From: Bacillota bacterium | Lineage (GTDB): Bacteria > Bacillota > Clostridia > Lachnospirales > Lachnospiraceae | Reading direction: 5' to 3' | Length of the DNA stretch: 64,000 nucleotides | Assembly (NCBI GenBank): GCA_023408815.1 | Contig: JAEYJO010000047.1 | Location: 62,001-126,000, forward strand | Shown: positions 33,935 through 43,155 of the stretch, piece by piece | Numbering within the stretch: position 1 is the stretch's first letter | Layout of the letters: each line of letters begins with the position of its first letter | Translations under genes and position numbers: made by a program | Notes under the pieces: model-generated | What the model was told of the DNA's origin: nothing | What the model saw: the letters and a program-made list of their open reading frames with translations, nothing else | Database searches by the model: none

Positions 33935-35583
33935 GCTTCCTCCATACCCGCATTGTCGGCATTGCCCGCCTTGCCTCTCATTCGGTATTCCTTCGGCGTG
34001 CAATTCTGTGTTTTCTTAAAGAGATAGCTGAAATAATGAGGATCTTTATATCCTACCGCATATCCGATTTCAGAGCTTTTCATGCTGGAACACATAAGAA
34101 GCTCTTTCGCTTTGTCCATGCGAAGCCCTGTCAGATATTCAATGAAAGTCTGACCTTCCTCCCCACTGAATATGCTGCTGAAATGGCTGGAGCTGATATT
34201 CACATGAGTAGCTACACTGTTAAGGGAAATGTCCTCAGAATCATAATTACGTTCGATATACGCCTTGGCATCGTCAATGAGACTGCCGTATTTCTTCACG
34301 GATATCTGGTCCCTTAGATTCATAGCTTCCCCAATCATGTTCTTCAAATATTCCTTCGTATTCTCAACAGAAGGAAAAACTTCGGAAATCGTCTTGAAAT
34401 CTCCGAATATCTCTAAGACGTTATCGGCGTCATATCCCAACTCCTTTACAAAACTCATTGTTCCAAAATACATGTCAGTAGTTATATACTGGCGGAACAG
34501 CATGGATTCCACGTTGCCGCACCCCAGGCTGGAAAAATAGTCCTCGATGAAGTGGGAAACCTCCTCTAAAAGTCCTTGAGTTAGAAAGTTCTTTATGATC
34601 TTGCGGTCGATTTTGCCTAAATCCAGTTCTTTCAAATCAATGTCCGCATCCTCGCACATCTCTTCCAAATGCTCCGCGTATACAATACGGTTGCCGGAAA
34701 TCAAATAACGGTAAGAAAATGCTTTGCTGGCATTTTTATAGGATTCATGAACCTCTCTGAGCCGGTTGACCACATTACCCACTCCAACAAAATACTGAAG
34801 CGCTCCGGACTTCGATGCAATACCTGCCAGATCCTTCAGGAAATCTTCCCGTTTCTTTTCCATCCTCTTTTCATTCTCGTCCAGAAGAAGAAACCCCACG
34901 CCGTCTATCCCCCTGTTGAACATGTAGATATTCTCTGTCTGCTCCGCCAGCTCCATAACAGCGTCCCAGGCTGCCGGAAGCTCCTTGGAGCAAGTACATT
35001 CGGGCTCTTCCGATTGGCGCATCATGAAAAGTACCACGCCATAAACTCCCGCCGCCAAGTGTATGTTCAGCTTTGTGCCCTTTTCCAAGAGTTCCGTCAT
35101 CGAACTTCTGCCGGACAATATTTCATGCAGGAATTTCTCTTTTTCATGCAGTTCCATTTCCATCATTTCCTTTTTGAACTGCTCCAGGTATTTTTTCTTC
35201 TCGTTCTCCTTTTCGATACGGCTGCCGATCTCCTTCACAGCTTCTAAAAGCTTCGCCGAGGAAACCGGTTTTACTAAATATTCCGTAACTCCTATTCTTA
35301 TGGCCTCCTTCGCGTATTCGAATTCGTCGTAACCGCTCAAGATAATGATGCTCACGTCCGGAAAATCCTTCTTTACCAGACGGCTTAACTCCAATCCGTC
35401 CATGAAAGGCATCTTAATATCCGTAATGATAATATCCGGACAAAGTTTCCTGATCATCGGGTATGCCAATTCTCCGTCGCTGGCCTCACCCACGAAATCG
35501 AAGCCTTCCTCCTCCCATGGGATATTATTCTTGATCCCCTCCCTCATTACGATTTCATCCTCTACCAGAAAAACCTTTAACAT
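33931..35583 (-). CDS. Response regulator with AraC-type DNA-binding domain (YesN type)
   Basis: The 550-residue protein has a receiver domain with Glu8-Asp9 acidic residues, phospho-acceptor Asp55 ('IIITDIKMP') and Lys in 'EYLVKPV'. A long coiled middle (about 125-430) and a C-terminal AraC HTH pair (about 435-535, 'HVNISSSHFSSIFSGEEG', 'FSYLFKKTQNCTPKEYR') follow. Its gene overlaps the kinase gene by four bases and follows the chemoreceptor gene by 17. Likely it binds the phased repeats upstream of ytfQ. Confidence 0.93.
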   Translation of the reverse strand: MLKVFLVEDEIVMREGIKNNIPWEEEGFDFVGEASDGELAYPMIRKLCPDIIITDIKMPFMDGLELSRLVKKDFPDVSIIILSGYDEFEYAKEAIRIGVTEYLVKPVSSAKLLEAVKEIGSRIEKENEKKKYLEQFKKEMMEMELHEKEKFLHEILSGRSSMTELLEKGTKLNIHLAAGVYGVVLFMMRQSEEPECTCSKELPAAWDAVMELAEQTENIYMFNRGIDGVGFLLLDENEKRMEKKREDFLKDLAGIASKSGALQYFVGVGNVVNRLREVHESYKNASKAFSYRYLISGNRIVYAEHLEEMCEDADIDLKELDLGKIDRKIIKNFLTQGLLEEVSHFIEDYFSSLGCGNVESMLFRQYITTDMYFGTMSFVKELGYDADNVLEIFGDFKTISEVFPSVENTKEYLKNMIGEAMNLRDQISVKKYGSLIDDAKAYIERNYDSEDISLNSVATHVNISSSHFSSIFSGEEGQTFIEYLTGLRMDKAKELLMCSSMKSSEIGYAVGYKDPHYFSYLFKKTQNCTPKEYRMRGKAGNADNAGMEEA

Positions 35584-35600
35584 GCTTCAAGCTCCTATCC

Positions 35601-37328
35601 TTATTCAGTCTCTTTTCTGTCAAATACCTTGATTTCGCTTTCCAGTATGCTTACGGCATGGACCATTCCCTCAAGGGCACGATCAATTTCCTTCATCCCG
35701 TCTACCACTCCCAGCGTATTATATACTACGTTATTTATTCCTTCTGCACTTTCGTTTACCGTTAAAGTGATGCCCTCATTCGTTTCCGCAACACGCTCCA
35801 TAGCCTGTTTGAGCATATCCGAGGCCTGGGCGATATTCACCATGATTTCATGAAGGGTCGCCGCATCCGTGAAGTATTGCTCTCCCGTATTCTCCAGTAC
35901 CTCGTAATCCTCCATTACCTTACCGCTGACAAACTGAAGCAGTTTGGAGGCCTCCTGTGAAAGCTGCGCCACGCTCGTTACCACCTTTTCACTGATGTTC
36001 TGTATTTTATTCGCCGTCTGCTTGGAATTATCGGCTAACGTCCTTATCTCCTCCGCTACTACGGCAAAGCCCTTGCCTGCTTCTCCCGCTCTCGCAGCCT
36101 CGATAGAAGCGTTCAGGGCCAGAAGATTGGTCTGGCTTGCTACGCCCAGGATATCTTCGGTCAGCTCCGTAATCTTTCCTATCTGCTTGGTGTCGTCTAT
36201 GGAATCGTTCACTGCGCTGCCAATCCGGGCCAGAATGTTCTTCGCCTCTTCCCTGCTCTCTATCGCTTTTTCCTGAAGGCCCTTAGCGCGCTGTCTGATC
36301 TCTCCCGCGTAGCCGGTACCCTCCTTCGCCTGATTTGCCATGGCTTCAGCCGACAATCGCACCTTCCCGGTTTCCTCTCCGACCATTGCCACATTATCCG
36401 TAACACATTTCATGCCCGCCGCCAGCTCCTCTGTAGTCGCCGAGGTATTTTGTGCGCTGGAATTTGTTGTATGGATGTTCTCCCGTACTTTCCCCTGCGC
36501 CTCACCCATCTGTTCACAGGAATCTATCATATTTCCAATTATGTTTTCAAGAATAACGAGAAAACGGTTAATGCCCTTAGCCAGCACGCCGATTTCGTCC
36601 TTCGACTTCTCCGATACACGGAGACTCAAATCGCCCCGTTCCTCCTCGATACTCTTTATGATCCGGTTCAGCTCTCTTGTTGTTCGTTTGATGGGCGTAA
36701 TAATTGTCCATTTGGCGATAAGGTAAGCCACGGCAACAGCCAATATCACGATGCTCACGGACAAAGTGCTGACAAGGGGTACTTGCTCCGTGTAAGCATA
36801 CACGCTCTGTTTTCCCGCCTCCATTTTCTCTAAGGACAGACTTTGAAGCTGGCTCAGACAAGTCTCCATTTGACTTTCGTAATTGGTAATATTGCTGAAT
36901 ACCAAGGTCTGGGCTTTAGACTTATCCCCACTCTTGCTGACCTCCAGAATATTGTCGAGTTCCGTCAGATAGATTGTATAGGCGGCCATAAGCTCGTCGT
37001 AGATTTCCTGCTTCTCTCCGTCCAGTCTCGTCGCATAAGATGCCAAAAGAGCATCCACATTCTTACGTTTTGCCTTGATGTCATTTTCCGCAAGAGCCGT
37101 CTTCGTCTCCTTGGCCGTCATGACATGCTTCAGCACGGACTTATGTATGATCTCGAAGTCCGCCGCTATTTCGGAGGCCTCTCTATAGTCCTGCAGCTCT
37201 TCCGAGAGGATGCGCTCCGATACTACACGAATTCCATTTACATTATTAACTAATATCCCCATTCCCGCAAGTCCAATTGCCGCCACTATCATAATAACCG
37301 CCATAAACTTCGTACTTATCTTTTTCAT
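35601..37328 (-). CDS. Methyl-accepting chemotaxis protein with four-helix-bundle sensor
   Basis: The 575-residue receptor has a membrane helix (about 8-30), an extracellular roughly 150-residue helical sensor that looks like a 4HB_MCP domain, and a second helix (about 184-206). A HAMP domain and a long signalling coiled coil follow, whose conserved tip reads 'EAARAGEAGKGFAVVAEEIR'. It relays ligand binding to CheA/CheW, which are not in this window. It is the first gene before a YesN/YesM pair (17-base gap), an arrangement that links chemotaxis and uptake of the same sugar. Confidence 0.93.
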   Translation of the reverse strand: MKKISTKFMAVIMIVAAIGLAGMGILVNNVNGIRVVSERILSEELQDYREASEIAADFEIIHKSVLKHVMTAKETKTALAENDIKAKRKNVDALLASYATRLDGEKQEIYDELMAAYTIYLTELDNILEVSKSGDKSKAQTLVFSNITNYESQMETCLSQLQSLSLEKMEAGKQSVYAYTEQVPLVSTLSVSIVILAVAVAYLIAKWTIITPIKRTTRELNRIIKSIEEERGDLSLRVSEKSKDEIGVLAKGINRFLVILENIIGNMIDSCEQMGEAQGKVRENIHTTNSSAQNTSATTEELAAGMKCVTDNVAMVGEETGKVRLSAEAMANQAKEGTGYAGEIRQRAKGLQEKAIESREEAKNILARIGSAVNDSIDDTKQIGKITELTEDILGVASQTNLLALNASIEAARAGEAGKGFAVVAEEIRTLADNSKQTANKIQNISEKVVTSVAQLSQEASKLLQFVSGKVMEDYEVLENTGEQYFTDAATLHEIMVNIAQASDMLKQAMERVAETNEGITLTVNESAEGINNVVYNTLGVVDGMKEIDRALEGMVHAVSILESEIKVFDRKETE

Positions 37329-37463
37329 AAAAGTAACCGTTCCCTCCTTAATACACTGTGAAATTTTCGTTTTTTACCATATAAATACCCACAATAAAAT
37401 TATATCAAATGCTTGTCGAAATACAGTGTGTTTTTTTGGGTAAAAGGTTGATTTTTTTCAGAG

Positions 37464-37594
37464 AACAAAACTGTGCTCCGCACACTCTCGCGGCCCAATA
37501 CTCCGACCGCACAGCTTTTGTTCCGCGCGTAGCTGCGCATCGTGCCCAAAGGGCTTTTTATGTAATAGGAGCACTTTCCTGTTACATAAAAAAA
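37464..37594. repeat. Copy C of a dispersed intergenic repeat
   Basis: Closely matches 10270-10401. It has a 14-bp hairpin arm pair (gaacaaaactgtgc / gcacagcttttgttc, one bulge) with loop ctctcgcggcc, a linker, then the palindrome atgtaataggagcactttcc with its matching half and an A7 run. On the minus strand it starts immediately at the U-tract of the araR terminator. Confidence 0.78.
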
Positions 37595-37617
37595 GCAGGT
37601 AACAAATCGTCACCTGC
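37588..37617 (-). terminator. Rho-independent terminator of araR
   Basis: Stem gcaggtaac / gtcacctgc (37595-37603 / 37609-37617, one G-U-type pair) with loop aaatc and A7 at 37588-37594, a U7 tract on the minus strand. It begins 28 bases past the araR stop. Confidence 0.9.
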
Positions 37618-37645
37618 CACAAGGCTTTTGCACTATTTTCAACTC

Positions 37646-38728
37646 TCAGACTATTTTCTTCACCGAGTCCCGGCACACAATTTCTGCGTCGAACTCGTAT
37701 GTGCCGTCGTAAGAGGGATTCTCTATCATCCGCAACAGATTATTAGCTGCTTTTTCTCCTAATTTGTCCATGGGATGAGGAACCGAAGTAAGAGCCACGT
37801 CTCCCAAGACAGCCAGTTCCGAATCATCGATGCTTACAACAGAAATATCCTCCGGAACCTTCAGACCCGCATCTGCCAGCATCCCCAGCAGTTCGAAGGC
37901 CACCTGGTCATTATAGCAGACCACTGCGCTGCAGCCGCCCAGGCGCTCCAGAATAGTTCCTTTTTTCTTCTCCAGATGCTTGATATCCTCCGTGTCTATC
38001 CAGACAACGTGAGAATCCTCCACTTCCATGCCCGCACTTTGCATGGCCTCCAGATAACCGGCATACCGCATATGCCCCTGCCCGTCATCCAGCTTGAAGA
38101 TACCACCGATCCTCCTATGTCCCATTTCAAGCAGGTACTCCGTCACCTTCCTGCCGGCCATTCTGTCGTTAAGCGAAACGTGAGGAATGGAAAGCAATGG
38201 ATAATAACTATTTATGAAAATTATGGGAATACCCCGTTTCTGTAACTCCGCATATAGATATAAGCTGGAATTAGGAATGCCGCTTTTGGTAGTCTCCATA
38301 ATGACACCGGCAACTTCGTCCCGGCTTAAGATATCCTCCAAAATCGTTTTCTCCCTGCTGTTTTGATTGTTAGTAAAGGCTATCTGGACAGAATAACCGT
38401 TTTCAAACAGCACATTCTCTATTCCTTGTATCGTCTTGGGAAAAATATATCCATCCACATAGGTCGTTACCACTGAGATTCTCGTCCGGTTTTCCAGATT
38501 CGCCTGCCTTTTATCATTAATATATGTTCCGCTGCCTTGTATTCTGATGAGAATTCCCTCGCTCTCCAAGACACCGATTGCATGGCGCACCGTCTGCCTG
38601 CTGACATGAAACATATCCTTCAATTCATTCTCCGAGTACATCTTCTGTCCCGGAAGAAAGGTTTTGGCCGCAATCTGTTCTTTTATCCAGTTTACAAGCT
38701 CCATATATTTTGATTGACTTTTTCCCAC
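37646..38728 (-). CDS. araR: Arabinose-type repressor AraR (GntR head, LacI/PBP body)
   Basis: The 360-residue protein joins a GntR winged helix (about 1-70, 'KMYSENELKDMFHVSRQTVR') to a LacI/periplasmic-binding-like sensor (about 85-360). This chimera is the hallmark of AraR, which represses arabinose uptake and breakdown genes until L-arabinose binds. It follows the multiple-monosaccharide permease gene by 54 bases and precedes a strong terminator. The araA-ribulokinase-araD cluster lies 20 kb away. A near-consensus operator at 42817-42832 in front of the importer operon fits negative autoregulation. Confidence 0.93.
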   Translation of the reverse strand: MGKSQSKYMELVNWIKEQIAAKTFLPGQKMYSENELKDMFHVSRQTVRHAIGVLESEGILIRIQGSGTYINDKRQANLENRTRISVVTTYVDGYIFPKTIQGIENVLFENGYSVQIAFTNNQNSREKTILEDILSRDEVAGVIMETTKSGIPNSSLYLYAELQKRGIPIIFINSYYPLLSIPHVSLNDRMAGRKVTEYLLEMGHRRIGGIFKLDDGQGHMRYAGYLEAMQSAGMEVEDSHVVWIDTEDIKHLEKKKGTILERLGGCSAVVCYNDQVAFELLGMLADAGLKVPEDISVVSIDDSELAVLGDVALTSVPHPMDKLGEKAANNLLRMIENPSYDGTYEFDAEIVCRDSVKKIV

Positions 38729-38782
38729 GGTCTTTCCGGACGGCGCGCTACGCCATCCGCCTCCTTATACCAGTCTTATTTA

Positions 38783-39949
38783 TCAGCCTTTTTTTCTCTT
38801 GGATAAGATATCTACGGTAACGGCTCCAAGAAGCACCGCGCCCTTTACTATTTTCTGAATATCCGTGGACCAGCCGTACAACGACATACCGTTGTTCAGG
38901 ATACCCATGATGAACGCACCAACTACCGCACCTATAATAGTACCTACGCCGCCTGCTGCCGCTGCGCCACCGATATAGCATGAAGCGATAGCATCCAATT
39001 CGAAACCGTCACCCGCCTTCGGGGTCGCCGAAGCATTACGTGCAGAAAGTACGATACCCGCTACTGCCGAAAGCATTCCCATATTGGTATATACCCAGAA
39101 AAATACTTTTTCCGTATTGATGCCAGACAGCTGAGCCGCCTTAGCATTCCCTCCCAAAGCATAAATCTGACGTCCTGCAACCGTTCTGCTGGTAAGGAAG
39201 TGGTAAATTCCAACGAGGAGGGCCATAATAATGAGGACGAAAGGAATGCCGTTATAGCTCGCTAATTTATAGAAGAAGAACCATACAACTAAAAGAATTA
39301 CAGCCTCCTTCAATATGATCTGCCAGGCTGGGCTAACAGCAAAACCGTACTTTTTCTTCGTTCTAATATTTTTAAGCTCAGAAAATATGATGAGCAGGGA
39401 TGCCGCTAACGCTACAATGATACAGACCAAATCGATTTCTTTGCCTCCGAAGGGCACCTTTATCGTCGGGAGGAAGCCGGCACCGATGTATGTATAATCT
39501 GTTGGCAATGGTCCCTTTGTCTGTGCTTTTAACAATGTATAAGTAAGACCGCGCCCCATCAGCATAGTCGCCAAGGTTACAACGAAGGGAGGAATCTTAA
39601 GCTTCGCAATGAAGAATCCTGCGAACATGCCGGAAATGACGCCGATCACCAGCGCCGCCAAAATCGCGACCGCCATATTCATCTTAAAATCCACCATCAA
39701 AATTCCGACTGCCGCACCGCTCAAGGCAACGATAGATCCTACACCTAAGTCAATGTTACCTGTCAAAACACATAATAACATACCTACTGCCAAAATGACA
39801 ATATAACCATTTTGCATAATCAGGTTGTTAATATTGGCAGGAGACATATTTTTTCCTCCCGTCAAGACAGCAAAAATTATAAATACCGCGATAAGAGCAA
39901 GTACCATACCGTACTGCTTCATATCCAAATTTACAGTTTTCTTCTCCAT
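38783..39949 (-). CDS. mmsB: Multiple-monosaccharide ABC transporter permease, MmsB/GguB type
   Basis: The 388-residue membrane protein is longer than RbsC, as typical of GguB/MmsB/XylH-like permeases, with about 10-12 helices. It carries 'LTGNIDLGVGSIVALSG', the coupling loop 'ALGGNAKAAQLSGINTEKV' and 'CYIGGAAAAGGVGTIIGA'. Its ATG overlaps the last base of the ATPase gene. With MmsA and the ChvE-like binding protein it imports pentoses and hexoses such as arabinose, xylose, galactose and glucose. The linked araR makes L-arabinose a likely main substrate. Confidence 0.93.
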   Translation of the reverse strand: MEKKTVNLDMKQYGMVLALIAVFIIFAVLTGGKNMSPANINNLIMQNGYIVILAVGMLLCVLTGNIDLGVGSIVALSGAAVGILMVDFKMNMAVAILAALVIGVISGMFAGFFIAKLKIPPFVVTLATMLMGRGLTYTLLKAQTKGPLPTDYTYIGAGFLPTIKVPFGGKEIDLVCIIVALAASLLIIFSELKNIRTKKKYGFAVSPAWQIILKEAVILLVVWFFFYKLASYNGIPFVLIIMALLVGIYHFLTSRTVAGRQIYALGGNAKAAQLSGINTEKVFFWVYTNMGMLSAVAGIVLSARNASATPKAGDGFELDAIASCYIGGAAAAGGVGTIIGAVVGAFIMGILNNGMSLYGWSTDIQKIVKGAVLLGAVTVDILSKRKKG

Positions 39950-41508
39950 TAGTTTTCACCCTTTCTGTTATGTGCCATAATACGCTGCATAATTCCTTCC
40001 TGTGATATTTCTTCTTTCGTCAGTTCGCCCGCTATCTCGCCTTCGTTAATTATGTATACACGATCGCAAGTCCCTATAATTTCAGGCATTTCCGAAGAAA
40101 TAACGATTACTGCCTTACCTTCTTTTGCCAGCTCGTTAATAATGCAGTAAATTTCGTATTTTGCACCGACATCGATACCTCTTGTGGGTTCGTCAAGAAT
40201 CAGGATATCGGGCTGGGTCAGCATCCATTTTGCGAGAACAACCTTTTGCTGGTTGCCACCTGAAAGCGAACTAACTGTTTGATTAATGGAATTTGTTTTT
40301 ACATTTATCTTTTTTCTGTATTCTTCTGCCGCAATAATTTCATCATTGCTGTTTACAACACCCTTTTTAGAAAAAAAGTTTCTCAGCGCCGCCATCGTCA
40401 TATTTCTCTTGATGTCATCGATCAAAACCAATCCGTAATTCTTCCGGTCCTCTGATACGTAGGCCAGCTTGTTGTCAATGGCATCCTTTACCGACTTAAG
40501 CGTTGCTTCTTTACCATTGATGAAAACGGTACCTGAAATCTTCTGCCCGTAAGACCTTCCGAAGATGCTCATCGCCAACTCCGTTCGTCCGGCCCCCATA
40601 AGTCCTGCCAGACCCACGACCTCACCCGCCCTTACGTGAAGATTGACGTCCTTGATCACCTGCCTCTGCGCATCGTCCGGATGGTATACGTTCCAGTTTT
40701 TCACCTCGAATATTACATCCCCAATGTTCACTTCCTCTCTCACCGGATAGCGGTTGGTGAGTTCACGCCCTACCATTCCCTTAATTACTCTGTCCTCGGA
40801 GAATTCGTCCTTTCCTTTCTCCAGAGTCTCTATCGTATGTCCGTCGCGGATTATGGTAATGGCATCGGATACATATTCGATCTCGTTCAGCTTATGAGAT
40901 ATGATAATACAGGTGATTCCCTGCTTCTTAAGCTCCAGCATGATTTCCAAAAGCTTCCGGCTTTCTTCATCGTTCAGCGCTGCCGTAGGCTCATCCAAAA
41001 TTAAAAGCTCTACCTTTTTCGCCATCGCTTTGGCGATTTCTATGAGCTGCTGCTTGCCCACTCCCAAGGTATTTACCGGGGCATTAATGTTCTCATCTCC
41101 CAGCCCCACCTTTTCTAACATCTCATGAGCTCTCTTTCTCGTATGCGTCCAGTTGATGACTCCTTTTATGTCGGTCTGCTCATTTCCCAGAAATACATTC
41201 TCCGCAACAGAAAGGTAGGGACTCAGCGCAAGCTCCTGATGGATGATAACTACACCCTTTGCTTCGCTTTCTCTAATACTGTGGAATTTACAAATTTCTT
41301 TATTATAAACAATATCGCCGTCATAGGAGCCGAAAGGGTAAACTCCCGACAGAACATTCATCAATGTCGATTTGCCGGCCCCATTTTCTCCGCATAACGC
41401 ATGGATTTCTCCTCGCTTCACTTTCAGATTGACATCATCCAAAGCCTTTACTCCCGAAAAAGCCTTTGTTATGTGATTCATTTCCAATATATAATCAGAC
41501 ATCCGCAT
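39949..41508 (-). CDS. mmsA: Multiple-monosaccharide ABC transporter ATPase, MmsA/GguA type
   Basis: The 519-residue two-domain ATPase has Walker A 'GENGAGKST', Walker B 'LLILDEPTAALN' and 'IISHKLNE' in domain 1. Domain 2 has 'GLMGAGRTE', 'LSGGNQQKV' and 'LILDEPTRGID'. The long insert between the domains and the length match GguA/MmsA rather than RbsA. It uses ATP to drive the MmsB channel. The start could be the ATG at 41508 or two codons later; ribosome-site spacing allows both. A hairpin at 41569-41588 separates it from the binding-protein gene. Confidence 0.93.
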   Translation of the reverse strand: MRMSDYILEMNHITKAFSGVKALDDVNLKVKRGEIHALCGENGAGKSTLMNVLSGVYPFGSYDGDIVYNKEICKFHSIRESEAKGVVIIHQELALSPYLSVAENVFLGNEQTDIKGVINWTHTRKRAHEMLEKVGLGDENINAPVNTLGVGKQQLIEIAKAMAKKVELLILDEPTAALNDEESRKLLEIMLELKKQGITCIIISHKLNEIEYVSDAITIIRDGHTIETLEKGKDEFSEDRVIKGMVGRELTNRYPVREEVNIGDVIFEVKNWNVYHPDDAQRQVIKDVNLHVRAGEVVGLAGLMGAGRTELAMSIFGRSYGQKISGTVFINGKEATLKSVKDAIDNKLAYVSEDRKNYGLVLIDDIKRNMTMAALRNFFSKKGVVNSNDEIIAAEEYRKKINVKTNSINQTVSSLSGGNQQKVVLAKWMLTQPDILILDEPTRGIDVGAKYEIYCIINELAKEGKAVIVISSEMPEIIGTCDRVYIINEGEIAGELTKEEISQEGIMQRIMAHNRKGEN

Positions 41509-41568
41509 AACTTCCTTTCTGCATAACTGTTCAGCGCCTTCATAATCATCTTTTTCAAATATTAAGAA

Positions 41569-41588
41569 GGCGGCAGCACTATGCCGCC
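41569..41588 (-). terminator. Intergenic hairpin between chvE-like and mmsA genes
   Basis: A perfect 7-bp GC-rich stem (ggcggca / tgccgcc, 41569-41575 / 41582-41588) lies 15 bases after the binding-protein stop. No strong U-tract follows. Such hairpins often give partial termination or protect the upstream message, yielding excess binding protein. Confidence 0.55.
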
Positions 41589-41603
41589 GCCCACACTTTT
41601 TTA

Positions 41604-42779
41604 TTATTCAGCTAACTGATCAGCTGTGTAGTATCCGCCATCAACAATAATTTCCTCATAGTTGCCGGAATCAACCGCTACCGGTGTACAAAGATAAGAA
41701 GGAACTACGAGCTTGTTGTTATTGTACTGCTCGGTATCGTTGATTTCAGGCTCAGCACCCTCCAAAACTGCCTGAACCATAGTTACGCACTTCTCAGCAA
41801 GGAGACGTGTGTCCTTGTAGATGGACATTGTCTGATATCCACTGATGATGTTCTTAACTGCCATAAGCTCTGCATCCTGTCCGGTGATGAGCGGCCAGCC
41901 TTCGCCCAAGGTGTAACCAGCGCCTTCAAGAGCTGCCTTAATACCGTATGCGAAGCCGTCGAATGCCGAGCAAGCGATATCGAGTTTATCATCTGCATAG
42001 AAACCAGTTAAATAATTCTCGCAATTCTGCTGAGCTGTTTCCTGAGACCATCTTAAGATACATGTATCCTCAAAGGAGGTCCTTCCTGATTTACATACGA
42101 GCGTACCGTCATCGAGGTAAGGCTGTAACACTTCTATAACTCCGTTGTATAGCATTACTGCATTATTATCGTCAGGAGATCCCATGAAGAATTCGATCGT
42201 GTAGGATTCGCCTGCTTTCTGAGCTGCCGGTAAGTCTTTGCTTTCTTCGATGTATTTACCGATTGCAGTGCCTACACCCTTATTATCGAAGGTCGCATAG
42301 TAAGAAACTGCATCCGTATCCATAAGCAGACGGTCATATGCGATGATCGGAATGCCTGCCGCTTTTGCTTGTTCTTCAACGTTAACGAGCGCCTGAGAGT
42401 CGATAGATGCGATTACGAGGCAGTTTACACCGCTGGCAATCATATTCTCGATCTGGGAAACCTGAGCCTGAACATCATCTTCCGCATACTGAAGGTCAAC
42501 CTCATATCCAAGTGCCTCCAACTGGCTCTTCATGTTCGCGCCGTCGTTGATCCATCTTTCGGATGACTGGGTAGGCATTGCCACACCTACTTTTTTGCCG
42601 GCGCCTGACGCTGCTGTATCTGCTGCCGGTTCTGTGGTATCCTCTGCAGGAGCTGCCGTATCTTCTGTAGTCTCTGTCACTGCCGGAGTCTCCGTTGTTG
42701 CTGCTGTACTTCCACAGCCAACTAACAGAGTTGCTGTCATAGCTACGCTAATGATGGCACTTAAGAGTTTTCTTTTCAT
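41604..42779 (-). CDS. chvE: Multiple-monosaccharide substrate-binding lipoprotein, ChvE type
   Basis: A lipoprotein signal with lipobox LVGC (Cys22) and a Thr/Ala/Glu linker (about 25-60) precede a periplasmic-binding fold of the ChvE/XylF group. Typical stretches are 'VGVAMPTQSSERWINDGANM', 'CLVIASIDSQALVNVEEQAK' and 'IIAYDRLLMDTDAVSYYATF'. It binds several aldose monosaccharides outside the cell. It is first in the operon with mmsA, mmsB and araR, downstream of a promoter with an AraR-like operator. Ribosome site: gggagg. Confidence 0.95.
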   Translation of the reverse strand: MKRKLLSAIISVAMTATLLVGCGSTAATTETPAVTETTEDTAAPAEDTTEPAADTAASGAGKKVGVAMPTQSSERWINDGANMKSQLEALGYEVDLQYAEDDVQAQVSQIENMIASGVNCLVIASIDSQALVNVEEQAKAAGIPIIAYDRLLMDTDAVSYYATFDNKGVGTAIGKYIEESKDLPAAQKAGESYTIEFFMGSPDDNNAVMLYNGVIEVLQPYLDDGTLVCKSGRTSFEDTCILRWSQETAQQNCENYLTGFYADDKLDIACSAFDGFAYGIKAALEGAGYTLGEGWPLITGQDAELMAVKNIISGYQTMSIYKDTRLLAEKCVTMVQAVLEGAEPEINDTEQYNNNKLVVPSYLCTPVAVDSGNYEEIIVDGGYYTADQLAE

Positions 42780-42816
42780 TCTTTTTCCTCCCTTTGAATA
42801 GTAATATTTTGGTTTA

Positions 42817-42832
42817 ATTTGTACTTACAAGA
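42817..42832. promoter_or_regulatory. Predicted AraR operator
   Basis: The 16 bases atttgtacttacaaga agree with the Bacillus AraR consensus (atttgtacgtacaaat) at about 13 of 16 positions and keep the ttgta-nn-tacaa core palindrome. It lies between the predicted promoter and the chvE ATG, where a bound repressor would block elongation. A second palindrome, ttgtatatatacaa at 43075-43088, has two extra central bases. The rest of 42780-43155 is AT-rich. Confidence 0.6.
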
Positions 42833-42852
42833 TGTGCATTTATTTGTATTGC

Positions 42853-42880
42853 ATTGTACAGTAATTAAAAATTATTCCAA
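42853..42880 (-). promoter_or_regulatory. Predicted promoter of the chvE-mmsAB-araR operon
   Basis: Minus-strand ttggaa (42875-42880) and tacaat (42853-42858), 16 bases apart, about 75 bases before the chvE ATG and just upstream of the AraR-like site. Confidence 0.45.
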
Positions 42881-43155
42881 TTCCCTTTTTACATAAAAAC
42901 TTGCCAAGAAGTAATAATGTTTGTGTGTTTTGCTACATTTTTCAACTTTTTGTAGGTTTATTTACACATATTAATTAATGTACTCATCTTGTATTTATAT
43001 ATTATGATTGTTTTTTCTTTTTGTCAACAAGTTTTTGTATGTTTTATGCACAAATATAATGCAACTTTACAAATTTGTATATATACAACTATTTTTATTC
43101 CTTGATCGCGGGCGTAATTGTATGAGTATGCAACGGAGTCACAGCCATTTAGCCT

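Noticed and set aside
37458..37676. 72-codon minus-strand ORF past araR
   Set aside because: It runs through the araR terminator and repeat copy C; the likeness to the ORF at 10284 comes from the repeat and there is no ribosome site.
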